64,000 nt of DNA from DASYZQ01 sp035946175 (lineage in GTDB: Bacteria; Patescibacteriota; Saccharimonadia; Saccharimonadales; UBA4665): NCBI GenBank assembly GCA_035946175.1, contig DASYZQ010000008.1, positions 1-64,000 of the forward strand. Direction: 5' to 3'. How positions within the stretch are numbered: position 1 is the first letter of the stretch; every line of letters begins with the position of its first letter. This document shows positions 17,100-27,266 of this stretch, piece after piece. Below the pieces are notes generated by a model. It did not search any database and was not told the origin of the DNA. It was given only the letters and a program-made list of their open reading frames with translations. The position numbers and the translations under genes were made by a program.

Positions 17100-18377
17100 A
17101 TGGAACAGCGGCTCAAACGGCTCGGGACCAGCACATTCGTCCGCCACAATGCTATCTTCTTCATCGGAGCACTTGCTATCGGCTTTTTAAACTATTTGTA
17201 CTACCCGGTGCTTGGCCGCCTGCTTCAACCAGGCAGTTTCGGTGAGCTGCAGGCACTGGTCTCGATATTCACCCAGATTGCTATCTTCCTAAGCGTCCTG
17301 GGACTTATGACAGTTACTATCGTTACCAATTATTCTAATAATGCCCAACGTAATCGTGTTATCGTGGAACTGGAGAAGTTATCCTTATTGCTCGTATTCG
17401 GGCTTGTGGCGGCTACCGTACTGAGTGCCAATATGCTCAAACACTTCTTTCAATTTCACTCAACGGCACCATTTCTAGTACTGGCATTCGCCATCGCAGC
17501 CAGCGTACCGCTCATGTTTCGAAGTTCCTACCTACGGGGGCGACAGCACTTTGGCCTAGCCGCCTGGATAGGCGTGATCGCTTCCGCCGCCGACTTAGTG
17601 CTCGCAGCCGCCTTGGTATTGGCCGGGTGGGGCACCACGGGCGCCATTACCGGTCTGCTTCTCGGGCAGGCCATTGCTTGTGGAGTCGCCATTATCTGGG
17701 CTCGACGGCAGGGTTTCACTGCACCACTGTACGGTTCTGTCCGGCTGCCTAACGTCCGACTCATAGCACCTGAACTACGCTACGCACTGTTGGTGTTTAT
17801 CAGTTCGCTGGTAATGACCGCCATGTATAGCATTGATACTGTAGTAGTGAAACATTATTTCGACAGCCGTACCGCTGGGCTGTATGCCGGTATAGCTACC
17901 GTAGCCCGAATCGTCTTTTTCCTGAGTGCCTCGGTCGGTCAGGTCTTATTGCCCACTGTTCGATTAGACAGTCCTGTGAGGCATAATCAATTGGTCCTAT
18001 TCAAGTCCTTGCTACTGCTGAGTGCAATTGGCGGCAGTACCTTGGTCATCTTTGCACTACTGCCGAGAATGGTCATCGGTCTACTCATGGGCGGAACGTA
18101 TTTGAGGTATGCCGGGCTGCTGCCACGGCTTAGCCTCGTTATCTTTCTAGTATCACTGCTCAACTTATTTGTAACCTATCACCTGGCATTGCGCCATTAC
18201 GCCATCGGCTTGGTGGTGATACTCGGCAGTATCGTGACCTACGCACAGTTGCGAGCCCATCACCAAACCCTGCCAGCCGTAATCAATAGCTTGCTCTACG
18301 GCTGTTTAGCAATGTTCGCGGCGGTCGGGCTATGGCTCAGCAGTGTCAAGTTGCGCTATGCCTATAGAAGCACGTAA
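17100..18377 (+). CDS. Polysaccharide flippase (Wzx-like, MOP superfamily)
   Basis: 425 residues and about 12 hydrophobic helices, the size and layout of lipid-linked oligosaccharide flippases. It opens with a basic cytosolic stretch and a first helix containing HNAIFFIGALAIGFLNYLYY, as in Wzx and related polysaccharide_synt proteins. AGGAGG at 17089-17094 lies 5 bases before the ATG at 17100, which is therefore preferred over the ATG at 17085. First gene of a long plus-strand operon (17100-29496) of glycosyltransferases. It should move an undecaprenyl- or polyprenyl-linked glycan across the membrane. A second flippase is at 43697. Confidence 0.85.
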   Translation: MEQRLKRLGTSTFVRHNAIFFIGALAIGFLNYLYYPVLGRLLQPGSFGELQALVSIFTQIAIFLSVLGLMTVTIVTNYSNNAQRNRVIVELEKLSLLLVFGLVAATVLSANMLKHFFQFHSTAPFLVLAFAIAASVPLMFRSSYLRGRQHFGLAAWIGVIASAADLVLAAALVLAGWGTTGAITGLLLGQAIACGVAIIWARRQGFTAPLYGSVRLPNVRLIAPELRYALLVFISSLVMTAMYSIDTVVVKHYFDSRTAGLYAGIATVARIVFFLSASVGQVLLPTVRLDSPVRHNQLVLFKSLLLLSAIGGSTLVIFALLPRMVIGLLMGGTYLRYAGLLPRLSLVIFLVSLLNLFVTYHLALRHYAIGLVVILGSIVTYAQLRAHHQTLPAVINSLLYGCLAMFAAVGLWLSSVKLRYAYRST

Positions 18378-18398
18378 TAAAAGAAAGGGAAGACGCCT

Positions 18399-19397
18399 AT
18401 GCAACAACTTATTTCGATCATTGTGCCAGTATATAACGAGGCTCCAAGTCTGCCGGATTTTTGCAGTGAAATCACCAAATACACGCACCGGCTGCCGTTC
18501 CGGTTCGAATGTATCTTTGTGGATGATGGCAGCAGCGATGATTCGCCTGCAATGCTGAGAAACCTTGCTCAAAGACGTCATGGCATACGCTACATCCAAC
18601 TATCCCGTAATTTCGGTAAGGAGGCAGCGGTATCGGCCGGGCTGCACGCCGCCAGCGGTGACGCGGCTATTATTCTCGATGCCGATCTGCAGCACCCGCC
18701 TCGGCTCATCCGTCAATTTATCACCAAGTGGCAACACGGTGCTGATGTCGTCGTCGGCGTTAAGCACTACAGTGCCAATGAGGGTTGGTTTAAGCGCTTC
18801 AGCTCACATTTGTTCTACCGCATGCTTGGGATGATTTCGCACACCAACATTACACCGCATGCCAGCGATTTCCGGCTGGTCGATCGGCGAGTTATGAATG
18901 AATTCCGTAATCTCCGCGAGCATAATCGCATGACGCGCGGGCTGATTGACTGGCTCGGCTTTAAGCGTGACTACGTCGAGTTCGTGGCACCTCCACGCCG
19001 ACATGGTGAACGGGGATATTCATACCGCAAACTTATTAATCTAGCCATGAATAACTTTACAGCTTACAGCTTAGTGCCCCTGAAGCTGGCCGGGTATGTC
19101 GGTACATTTATTCTCATTTTTGCCGGGGTGTTGAGCTCAACTGTTTATATTGATCAGATCATGCTTCATGATCCGCTGCGCCTGAAAGTAACCGGCACTG
19201 CCATGCTGGCGCTCATGCTGCTATTTCTTGTTGGCGTAGTGCTGGCATGCCTCGGGCTGATTGCGCTCTATATCGCACATATTCATGATGAGGTAGTCGA
19301 CCGACCACTCTATGTCGTCCGCAGTCATGATGACGAAGCAACTGCCGAGTCTGAGACAATCGACCAAGAGCCAGTCAAGCTGGAGATGGACAGGTGA
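18399..19397 (+). CDS. Polyprenyl-phosphate glycosyltransferase (GT2, GtrB/DPM-like)
   Basis: Transfers a sugar from a nucleotide donor to polyprenyl phosphate, making the lipid-linked donor used by GT-C enzymes outside the membrane. The GT2 domain (about 5-225) has IVPVYNEA at the N-terminus, FVDDGSSDDS near 48, and the DxD site in ILDADLQHPP near 91. Two C-terminal hydrophobic helices (about 235-305) are as in GtrB/ArnC. 332 residues, typical. The start has AAAGAAAGG upstream; the gene ends with a GTGA overlap with the next. The two giant membrane proteins at 23529 and 27263 are plausible users of its product; this is inference. Confidence 0.88.
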   Translation: MQQLISIIVPVYNEAPSLPDFCSEITKYTHRLPFRFECIFVDDGSSDDSPAMLRNLAQRRHGIRYIQLSRNFGKEAAVSAGLHAASGDAAIILDADLQHPPRLIRQFITKWQHGADVVVGVKHYSANEGWFKRFSSHLFYRMLGMISHTNITPHASDFRLVDRRVMNEFRNLREHNRMTRGLIDWLGFKRDYVEFVAPPRRHGERGYSYRKLINLAMNNFTAYSLVPLKLAGYVGTFILIFAGVLSSTVYIDQIMLHDPLRLKVTGTAMLALMLLFLVGVVLACLGLIALYIAHIHDEVVDRPLYVVRSHDDEATAESETIDQEPVKLEMDR

Positions 19398-20506
19398 ATA
19401 TACTCTGGCTGACCTGGAAGGATCATCAGCACCCGGAAGCCGGCGGCGCCGAAGTGGTTTTGCGGCAACTATCCTGGCGGCTGCGTCAGGATGGGCATCA
19501 CGTGACTTGGCTCACTTGCGGTTATCCGGGCGCGCCGGCTCGGCAGCAACTGGAAGGCATCGATATTATCCGGGTAGGCTCAAACCGATACCTGCATTCG
19601 TTTCAGGCACTAGCATACTATCTGAAAAATCTCCGGGGAAAATATGATGTCATCATTGAAGTTGTCAATACGGCGCCCTATTTCGGGGTATTTTTCGGCG
19701 GGAAGGCCCGCGGCTTTTTATTCTACCACCAGCTGGCTCGTGGGATATGGTTCTATGAGACAAAACCGCCATTGAGCCAGTTTGGTTACTTCGTGTTCGA
19801 ACCGCTCGCAACTCGGCTTCTGAGCCGGGCACCAGTGAAAGTCATTACTGTATCGGAAAGTACCCGCGCTGATCTTATACACTATGGCTTTCGGCCCCAG
19901 AACATCAACATCATATCCGAAGGCTTTGAGAGTAAACCAGCGGCCCGCCTGAATGCTATAAAGTTCCCGCAACCAACCATCCTATCTTTTGGAGCAATTC
20001 GCAGCATGAAGCGCACCATGGATCAAATCGAAGCATTTGAACTGGCTAAAAAGCGCCTGCCGGATTTACAGCTGATCGTCGCCGGTAATGCCGCCGGGCC
20101 CTACGGGCAACAGGTGTTGGCTCGCATCCGGTCCAGCCCGTTCGCTGCCGACATACAGTACCTAGGTAAAATCAATGATGCCGAGAAATTCCGCCTCATG
20201 CGCCGCGTACATGCAACCATGCAAACGGCCCTGAAAGAGGGGTGGGGCATTACCATTATCGAGGCAGCTTCTCAAGGCACACCGGCTGTCGTCTATGACG
20301 TCGACGGGCTGCGTGACAGCGTCAAACATAGACAGACAGGTCTTGTTACAGAGCCAAAGCCAGCTGCACTGGCAAAGGCTATTGTTGAATTGCTTACAGA
20401 TAGCATGCTCTACCAACGTCTGCGCCGAGCTGGCTGGCAGTGGAGCAAACAGCTTACGTTCGACCGTTCCTATGAACAGCTAAAGACAATTCTGGAGGTC
20501 CCATGA
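19394..20506 (+). CDS. GT4 family glycosyltransferase
   Basis: 370-residue GT-B fold enzyme, cytosolic, probably adding a hexose to a lipid-linked intermediate. The N-terminal acceptor domain carries a glycine-rich HPEAGGAEVVLRQL near residue 13, and the C-terminal donor domain carries the EX7E motif (EGWGITIIE, near residue 280), which is diagnostic for GT4. It starts with GTG in a GTGA overlap with the preceding gene and ends in an ATGA overlap with the next, so translation is coupled. The sugar and linkage are not deducible. Confidence 0.88.
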   Translation: MNILWLTWKDHQHPEAGGAEVVLRQLSWRLRQDGHHVTWLTCGYPGAPARQQLEGIDIIRVGSNRYLHSFQALAYYLKNLRGKYDVIIEVVNTAPYFGVFFGGKARGFLFYHQLARGIWFYETKPPLSQFGYFVFEPLATRLLSRAPVKVITVSESTRADLIHYGFRPQNINIISEGFESKPAARLNAIKFPQPTILSFGAIRSMKRTMDQIEAFELAKKRLPDLQLIVAGNAAGPYGQQVLARIRSSPFAADIQYLGKINDAEKFRLMRRVHATMQTALKEGWGITIIEAASQGTPAVVYDVDGLRDSVKHRQTGLVTEPKPAALAKAIVELLTDSMLYQRLRRAGWQWSKQLTFDRSYEQLKTILEVP

Positions 20507-21342
20507 AACAGCCGCTCGTTAGCGTCATCGTCACGACGCGTAATAATGAATCGACTCTGGAGGCGTGTCTACGCTCTATCGCCACGCAAAGCTACAATCC
20601 GATTGAACTTATTGTCGTAGATAATTTTTCGACCGACCAGACCATTGCAATAGCCCGAGGCTACACTACGCGAGTTTTCCAACGCGGACCGGAACGAACC
20701 GCCCAGCGTAATTTCGCCGTAGGGCAAGCTAAAGGCAGCTATGTGCTGATCGTGGACTCGGACATGGAATTGAACAAATCGGTTGTCTCGGCCTGCGTCC
20801 AAACCGTCCAAACCACTCCTCATACTCAGGCTGTTATTATTCCTGAGGAGTCGTTTGGCGAAGGTTTCTGGGCGCAATGTAAACGCTTAGAGCGATCCTT
20901 CTATGTTGGCGTTGACGCCATTGAAGCTGCCCGATTTTTCGCCCGGTCACTCTATAAACAGTTGGGTGGTTATAGCGAGGCATTTTTTGCTGGCGAGGAC
21001 TGGGATTTATCACGCCGGGCAGCAAAGCTGACCAACATAACCCGTGTTGACGAATACATCCGGCATAATGAGGGCCATCCTCACTTTAGCTCAACTGTGC
21101 ACAAAAAATATTTCTATGCCAAGCAGGCACGTGCCTTCTTTTCGGCCAATCCGAACAGCTCGGCATTGACCGATCAGTCAGGACCGCTAGCTCGTTATCG
21201 GCTATTTTTCTCAAACCCAGCCAAACTTTTTAAAAATCCCATACTGGGTGCGAGCATGCTGCTTCTTAAAACGTGCGAGTTCGGCGGTGGCGCCTTAGGC
21301 TATCTAACCAGTCGGGAGAAAGCGGGGGCAGCCAATGAATAG
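20503..21342 (+). CDS. GT2 family glycosyltransferase
   Basis: 279 residues. The GT2 core is clear: VSVIVTTRNNE at the N-terminus, ELIVVDNFSTDQT near 42, and the DxD-type metal site in LIVDSDMELN near 84; AGEDWDLSRRA near 165 corresponds to the acceptor-side ED motif. The C-terminal 60 residues end in a hydrophobic, amphipathic region that may associate with the membrane. ATGA-coupled to the gene before; overlaps the next gene by 8 bases. Donor and acceptor are unknown. Confidence 0.87.
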   Translation: MKQPLVSVIVTTRNNESTLEACLRSIATQSYNPIELIVVDNFSTDQTIAIARGYTTRVFQRGPERTAQRNFAVGQAKGSYVLIVDSDMELNKSVVSACVQTVQTTPHTQAVIIPEESFGEGFWAQCKRLERSFYVGVDAIEAARFFARSLYKQLGGYSEAFFAGEDWDLSRRAAKLTNITRVDEYIRHNEGHPHFSSTVHKKYFYAKQARAFFSANPNSSALTDQSGPLARYRLFFSNPAKLFKNPILGASMLLLKTCEFGGGALGYLTSREKAGAANE

Positions 21343-22264
21343 GCCGTTGGTAAGCATCATCATACCCACATACAGACGACAGACGGCACTGCAGCGATTA
21401 TTACGTTCAGTCACCGACTCAGACTACCCCAAAGAATCAATAGAGGTAGTCATCGTCGACAACGGCCGAGAGGAGACGCTACAGCCAGCTCTCGAATCAG
21501 TCTATAAACCACTGCGTATCATTACTCCCCCGGAAAATCTCTTTTCCAACCCGGCGCGCCGGATGGGCGCAGCCGTAGCACTCGGCACATACGTGTTTCT
21601 GCTAGATGACGATAACACGCTGGATCCCCAGTGCCTATTGGCTCTAATCAACACGCTGGAAAACAATCCAGATATCGGTGCGGTAGGACCGCTCATGCTG
21701 GAAGGAGACAGTGAGAAAATTTGGTGCGCCGGGGCCCGCGTTTCGCGTCTAGGAACCACGCATCATCTCTATCAGGGTGAACAGCTTCGGCCCGGGCAGT
21801 TGCCTGACGTTATTACGGACATCGACTACTTTCCCAACGCTTGTATGGTTCGCCGAACTGTACTGCAAGCAGTACCGCTTGACGAAGTCAATTTCCCCCA
21901 TAATTGGGCTGAGATCGATTTCGGCTTGCGGATCCGCCAGGCGGGCTACCAGATTGCCTGCATCACACACGCCATCGACCATCACCACATCGGTTATGGT
22001 GGCAGCCTGACCCGGCTCGGTAGCACCAAGACATATGATCAGGCAAAGTCCCGACTACTTTTTCGCAAACGTCATAAGGCCGGTGTCAGCGACTGGATGA
22101 TTTTTTGGTTGCTTATCTTTCCGGCTTCCTCGGCTGTCTATGTCTGGCACATCATGCGGCTGACTGATCATCGGTTGAGCGTGCTGAATGCATATGCCCG
22201 GGGTACCATGGATGGGCTGCGGCAGCCACTGGAGACAATACCTCAGCTTGGAGAAGGGATATGA
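21335..22264 (+). CDS. GT2 family glycosyltransferase (rhamnosyltransferase-like)
   Basis: 309 residues with VSIIIPTYRR at the N-terminus, VVIVDNGREE near 40, and LLDDDNTLDP near 90 as the metal/donor site. WAEIDFGLRIRQAGY near 190 fits the ED motif of rhamnosyl/galactofuranosyl-type GT2 enzymes. A hydrophobic stretch near residue 255 (MIFWLLIFPASSAVYVW) may be a membrane anchor. It starts 8 bases before the preceding stop and ends in an ATGA overlap with the next gene. The rhamnosyl label is by resemblance only. Confidence 0.85.
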   Translation: MNRPLVSIIIPTYRRQTALQRLLRSVTDSDYPKESIEVVIVDNGREETLQPALESVYKPLRIITPPENLFSNPARRMGAAVALGTYVFLLDDDNTLDPQCLLALINTLENNPDIGAVGPLMLEGDSEKIWCAGARVSRLGTTHHLYQGEQLRPGQLPDVITDIDYFPNACMVRRTVLQAVPLDEVNFPHNWAEIDFGLRIRQAGYQIACITHAIDHHHIGYGGSLTRLGSTKTYDQAKSRLLFRKRHKAGVSDWMIFWLLIFPASSAVYVWHIMRLTDHRLSVLNAYARGTMDGLRQPLETIPQLGEGI

Positions 22265-23529
22265 AGATACTCTTTTTACCAGCCCACTATGTCTTCGATG
22301 ATCACCAATATGGAACGGAACCGGACCATGCCTATAACATCGTCAACCGTATCGCTTCTCTCCACCCCGATTCATTAGTCGTCACCGGCCGGAAAAATAT
22401 ATTGAAAGCGACAAACTATCGGATTATGGAACTACAGCCCCATAAGGCCGGCTTCAATATGTCGTTTCAAAACGCGCTGATATTCAATATTCGCTATACC
22501 GTGGCTATGGTACGCATCCTACGGAAAGAACAGTTTGACCTCATCCACCATGTCCGACCTTTCGAGCTTGGCTCAACGTTTAATATGGCCATACTGCTCG
22601 GCGTTCACAAAAGAGTCCCCTTTGTCGTTGGTTCTTTCTGCTCACCGTATGCCAAAGGGAAAGCAGATCCCGCTAATTACGATAAGCCCCAAAATCGAAT
22701 CAAGAAACTTGCCGGAACAGCTCTGGGTCAGCTGATAAGTCTGGGGCTGGGACCGCTCTGCACGGCAACGCTTAAAAAGGCGGACGCCATTTTTGTCGTT
22801 AATCGACATACCCGCGAGCTGGTACTAGGTCGATCCCCTCAGAGCCGGATCGTTATTATGCCGCCAGGTAAGGACAGGGATACATACCGCTATAATGCCC
22901 ACAAAAAGTATCACCGGGATAAGCTCACCTTCATCTCCGTCGGTAATCTCATACCACGCAAAGGTTTTGATCAACTCATCGCAGCTTTCGGCAACGTTGC
23001 CGCCAACTATCCGGAAGCTCGGCTGTTGATTGTCGGTGGTGGTTTTGCTGCAGACATGTTGCAGGATGATGCCAGACGCCACGGGGTGGCCAAACAGGTT
23101 ATTTTCACCGGCCGGATGGCAAACAGCGACATGCCGGCATTATACGCCCAGGCGGATATATATGCCGCTATGCCTATCGAGGAGGCCTTCGGCCATACCT
23201 ACATAGAAGCCATGGCATCAGGCCTGCCGATAATCGCCACGGCAACAATCGGGGCAACTGAGATTATCGGCGGCGAGCCGTTCGGCAAGCTCATTACCTG
23301 TGGCGACACTACGGCTATGGCCGCTCATATGGGACATTTTCTGCGTCATCCCAAGACGATTCCTCGGCTGGCTCGCCTTGCTAGGGCCAAATTTGAAAAG
23401 TACTATGCCTGGAGCGGTATCATTCCGCGCTACCTTGAAACCTATCAAGCCGTATTGGATAAGCGGATAACGCCGGACCAGCTGCCAATCAAAGCACCGC
23501 TATCAGTAGAGGGCGAGCTACCAAATTAA
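22261..23529 (+). CDS. GT4 family glycosyltransferase
   Basis: 422 residues, GT-B fold. The donor domain shows SVGNLIPRKGFDQLI near 222, IVGGG near 258, and the EX7E motif EAFGHTYIE near 305 followed by AMASGLPII. The N-terminal domain has an unusual opening (FLPAHYVFDDHQYGTEPDHA) but is otherwise normal. A short tail beyond the last helix is Pro-rich. Joined by ATGA to the preceding gene and by TAATG (one shared base) to the following giant membrane protein, suggesting coupled translation. Confidence 0.88.
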   Translation: MKILFLPAHYVFDDHQYGTEPDHAYNIVNRIASLHPDSLVVTGRKNILKATNYRIMELQPHKAGFNMSFQNALIFNIRYTVAMVRILRKEQFDLIHHVRPFELGSTFNMAILLGVHKRVPFVVGSFCSPYAKGKADPANYDKPQNRIKKLAGTALGQLISLGLGPLCTATLKKADAIFVVNRHTRELVLGRSPQSRIVIMPPGKDRDTYRYNAHKKYHRDKLTFISVGNLIPRKGFDQLIAAFGNVAANYPEARLLIVGGGFAADMLQDDARRHGVAKQVIFTGRMANSDMPALYAQADIYAAMPIEEAFGHTYIEAMASGLPIIATATIGATEIIGGEPFGKLITCGDTTAMAAHMGHFLRHPKTIPRLARLARAKFEKYYAWSGIIPRYLETYQAVLDKRITPDQLPIKAPLSVEGELPN

Positions 23530-26500
23530 TGTTCCCCTTAGATCGCGGCGGGCGGAAGCAGATACCGTTAGCTATGGCCATACTTGAAAGACCACAGTGG
23601 CAGCACAGCATTGAACGTATAACAACAATCCGGCACCGTCTCAACTGGTGGCTGATGGGCGGGCTACTGATTGCCATAGCGACTCACGCCAATTGGATCT
23701 TCGGACATGGTATCTTGAGCTATGAAGATTGGAGCTATATCTACCCTCGAGCGCTTAAAGAATTATTCGCTCTACCGTATGCCTGGGACCCAAAGGGGCT
23801 TGGACAGCTCAACTTAACCGCAGCAGTCTATCCACTCAATCTCGTCGCAGGATTGTTGGCCCACCTCGGCGCAACCTACGCCACCACCGAACGGCTGACA
23901 TTCATGTGGCCGACCTTAATAGCTGGTTTCGCCAGCCCATTTTATCTGATTCGCTATCTCACCAAGTCCAACAAAGCCGGCTTCATTGCCGGGCTGATCT
24001 ACCAATACAATGTCATTAGCCTACTGGAGCAGACTCAACACCTTACCATATTCGGCGCGGAAGCCTTTGCGCCATTGGCTTTGCTCTTTCTGATACGGGC
24101 CTTTCGCGAACGAACGGCCGTTGATGTAGCCAAAGCCGGGCTATTCGGCTTCGTGGTGTGCTGGTATGACTTCCGTATTTTTTATATCTTGTCTCTTATA
24201 GTCATCCCGTTCGCCGGCTTAGAGCTACTACGAGGTGTCTATTCACTACGATCATGGATATTACGTACACTGACAGTGCTTGGTGGGTTGCTGGTAACGA
24301 TGCTACTCAATACCTTCTGGTTCATCGCGGTAGGCCTTGGCGGGCAGGTAAGCTCGAATGCAATTTTCAATCGTGGTCTATTTGGCTATCAGTACCTGAG
24401 TCTGATGAATGCCCTGGCACTCTATCACTCTTTTTGGACCACGATCGGGCCCCAGTGGTTTACCATTCACTCACCCAGCCTCTATTTTTGGATACTGCCG
24501 TGCCTGGCGGTTTATGCCATCATCTCAGCACGCGATAAATTCACTGTGCTTTTGTTTGCCACGTTGGGGCTTATCGGCATCTTTTTGACCAAGGAAATAG
24601 CCGTTCCGTTCGGAGAAGTCTATCTATGGTTGTTCGGCCATCTGCCCGGCTTCAACGCATTTCGGGACGCCAGTAAGTTCTACTTCCTTATATCGCTCAG
24701 CTACGCCGGGCTTATCGGCAGCCTATTTGCCAACCACCTATCGAAAAGAACTACACGCCGCTACTTCAATAGCACTTATCTACTGCTTGCGCTGATCGTC
24801 CTTGTACTGGGGGCCAATCTTTTACCACTGGCAAGGGGTTACATGGGTTCGCTCTTCGTCACCCGGCACATACCCAATGACTACCAGATCATTTCGCAAA
24901 AATTACTTCAAAATAACTCCTACTTCCGGACTCTTTGGGTCCCGCAGCCGTCGCGCTGGTCCGAATACAACCTGCTGCACCCGCAGCTCAGTCTTGCCGG
25001 ACTCGACCAGAACTACATTGATCCGAACCCCACTCCGGCCATTTTTCCCACCGGTTCAAGCCAACTTATGGCCTCGGGAGACTTTGCCCATCTCCTATCC
25101 GCAGCCTCTGTCCGTTATGTCATCGTACCACTACGCGACACCGCTAACGATGATGATTTCTTTCCGTCATATGGTAACGACCGCCAGTATTTCATTAACG
25201 CCCTGAATAACCTCGGCTTCCTAAGGCGTATCAATATTGGCACGAAACAGCTCGTAGTGTATGAAAATACCACATTTCGGCCCTATGTAACTACTGATAG
25301 CTCGATTACAGATATACCACTAAGCTCGGAGATCCCTTCGCTGTGGCCGCTTGTAAGTCGTAGCAGCCCTGATTTTGCAGTCTCAGGCACCGCCAACCCT
25401 CAAGATGGATCGATTCGGCCGCTGTTTGATGCCCAGATGGGTAATCCGGATCAGACCAGCGGGCTGCAGGAGCGCACCCAGCTGCCAGCCAATAGCTACC
25501 TATACACTGTCCCGACCGCTCGTGATATCACATACCAGATAGTCAAGGGAGGCCTCCAGTTTTCGGATATGGCGGCAGGCGGGGCGCTGACAATGAATGG
25601 TACGGCGATTGATACGATACATCCGTCCCTGCCAAAACTGAACCCCATTCCACTAAGCCCGAAGAGCACCTATTTCGTCGGAGCCGGCTCAAGTTTGCAG
25701 CCAATTGATCTAAGCAGCACAAAACAGCAGTATATCGGCAACGTCAGTGGGCCAATAATGCTTTACAGTAGCGATACTGCCAATCTGCTACCGGATGCGT
25801 CATTTGAATCGGGCCTCTGGCAAAAGACCGTCGGTGACTGCAATAACTATGATAATGAGTCCATTATTGCCATGTCTCTCAGCAACCAAGCCACCGATGG
25901 TAACCATGCGCTGGAACTCGATTCGCTCAAACATACAGCCTGCACCGAAGAGCAGGCGATAGGACTCAGCGCCAATCAAACCTACTTGTTTCGTTTCGAC
26001 TACGAGAATCAGGGCGGGCAAAAGGTCGGTTATAAGATATACTTCAACGATCCGGCACATACGACGATCAGTCAAGATTTGCCAACTAACGGCCTACACT
26101 GGCGAACGCTGTTGCGAAGCATTACTATCCCCGCAGAGGCAACTACGCTCAGGTTGCAAGTATTCGGCTATCCTGACAGCAACGGCCGGTACAACTCGCA
26201 GAGTTTTTATGATAACTTCCGCTTGAATCGGCTCTCCCCACTACTGAACCTGCCAGGAGTGAGCGGCACTAGCGGTATGACCAAACTGTCAGCCGAGCCT
26301 GTTGAATTCAGCTTTCACAATCAGAACTACTCGAGTCAAAATCTTATCCCCAATGGCTCATTTAGCCACGGCCTCTGGCAAAAGACCGTCGGTGACTGCA
26401 ATAACTATGACGCAAACCCCCAGATAAGTATGAGACTCTATAACGGTGCAATGGAGCTGGCTGCCACGCGCCATACCGCCTGCAGTGGGGTACAAGCGCT

Positions 26501-27266
26501 GCCAGTGAACGCTAACGCCACATATCTGCTCAGTTTCGATTACCAGAGCCCCGATAATGCCAATGCCAGTTACAACGTCAGCTATGACGACCCGCGCCAG
26601 ACAGCACTCACCAATCAGTTAGCAGTCTCTAATAGCAACTGGCGGCATTACGCCGCCACCCTCACGGTGCCCAGCGGGGCATCAACCATATCATTGACAG
26701 CCTACGCCGCCCCACACAGCTATGGTAATCTGCAATCGATCATCCGATATAACCATTTTCGTCTAGTGCACGTGCCGCCAGTATTCAGTCGCTACTACCT
26801 CGTAACCAAGCCAGCTGCCCAGACCGCGCTACCACAACATGTCAGCTACCATATTGACAGCCCGACCAAAAATATCATTCGAGTCACCGGCGCAAGTTCA
26901 CCATTCTATCTAAACTTAAGCGAGGCCTACGATCCGCATTGGCAATTAGTGCTCGATAACACTGCTGTCCAAGGAGCCGATGGTTGGCTGCCATTGGGCC
27001 ACCCGACTATAGTTCGCGATCATTACGAGCTGAACGACTTCATGAACAGCTGGCGGATTGACCCCACGCAGCTCTGCGACGCGGCGACGGCTGGCTGTCA
27101 GCAGGAGGCTAACGGCTCGTATGATCTGACACTGATCGCCGATTTTACGCCTCAGCATTGGAATGACGCCGGGCTACTTATTAGTTCAACCTTCTTGCTG
27201 GTTATAGTCATCTACCTACTGAGATCTAAAAAACCGTCAACAAGGACGTACCGGGCACGCCTATGA
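23529..27266 (+). CDS. Giant GT-C-like membrane protein with duplicated carbohydrate-binding-type modules
   Basis: 1245 residues. About 12 hydrophobic helices fill residues 35-430, with a first extracytoplasmic loop holding an acidic SYEDWSYIYPRA that could be the GT-C catalytic Asp/Glu. A large exported region follows, in which two about 150-residue units (near 760-905 and 940-1085) share the motif WQKTVGDCNNYD and paired Cys; they look like beta-sandwich carbohydrate-binding modules of the CBM4/9/CBM16 kind. One helix near the C-terminus anchors the end. The layout resembles actinobacterial arabinofuranosyltransferase-type (DUF3367/AftD) proteins; that match is by pattern only. Coupled at both ends in the operon. 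Confidence 0.72.
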   Translation: MFPLDRGGRKQIPLAMAILERPQWQHSIERITTIRHRLNWWLMGGLLIAIATHANWIFGHGILSYEDWSYIYPRALKELFALPYAWDPKGLGQLNLTAAVYPLNLVAGLLAHLGATYATTERLTFMWPTLIAGFASPFYLIRYLTKSNKAGFIAGLIYQYNVISLLEQTQHLTIFGAEAFAPLALLFLIRAFRERTAVDVAKAGLFGFVVCWYDFRIFYILSLIVIPFAGLELLRGVYSLRSWILRTLTVLGGLLVTMLLNTFWFIAVGLGGQVSSNAIFNRGLFGYQYLSLMNALALYHSFWTTIGPQWFTIHSPSLYFWILPCLAVYAIISARDKFTVLLFATLGLIGIFLTKEIAVPFGEVYLWLFGHLPGFNAFRDASKFYFLISLSYAGLIGSLFANHLSKRTTRRYFNSTYLLLALIVLVLGANLLPLARGYMGSLFVTRHIPNDYQIISQKLLQNNSYFRTLWVPQPSRWSEYNLLHPQLSLAGLDQNYIDPNPTPAIFPTGSSQLMASGDFAHLLSAASVRYVIVPLRDTANDDDFFPSYGNDRQYFINALNNLGFLRRINIGTKQLVVYENTTFRPYVTTDSSITDIPLSSEIPSLWPLVSRSSPDFAVSGTANPQDGSIRPLFDAQMGNPDQTSGLQERTQLPANSYLYTVPTARDITYQIVKGGLQFSDMAAGGALTMNGTAIDTIHPSLPKLNPIPLSPKSTYFVGAGSSLQPIDLSSTKQQYIGNVSGPIMLYSSDTANLLPDASFESGLWQKTVGDCNNYDNESIIAMSLSNQATDGNHALELDSLKHTACTEEQAIGLSANQTYLFRFDYENQGGQKVGYKIYFNDPAHTTISQDLPTNGLHWRTLLRSITIPAEATTLRLQVFGYPDSNGRYNSQSFYDNFRLNRLSPLLNLPGVSGTSGMTKLSAEPVEFSFHNQNYSSQNLIPNGSFSHGLWQKTVGDCNNYDANPQISMRLYNGAMELAATRHTACSGVQALPVNANATYLLSFDYQSPDNANASYNVSYDDPRQTALTNQLAVSNSNWRHYAATLTVPSGASTISLTAYAAPHSYGNLQSIIRYNHFRLVHVPPVFSRYYLVTKPAAQTALPQHVSYHIDSPTKNIIRVTGASSPFYLNLSEAYDPHWQLVLDNTAVQGADGWLPLGHPTIVRDHYELNDFMNSWRIDPTQLCDAATAGCQQEANGSYDLTLIADFTPQHWNDAGLLISSTFLLVIVIYLLRSKKPSTRTYRARL
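25812..26410 (+). repeat. Direct DNA repeat encoding the two carbohydrate-binding-type modules
   Basis: A 41-base stretch at 25812-25852 is identical at 26370-26410, period 558 bases (186 codons, in frame). Outside it the two modules are only moderately similar, so the identical core suggests recent gene conversion or strong selection on WQKTVGDCNNYD. Confidence 0.85.
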
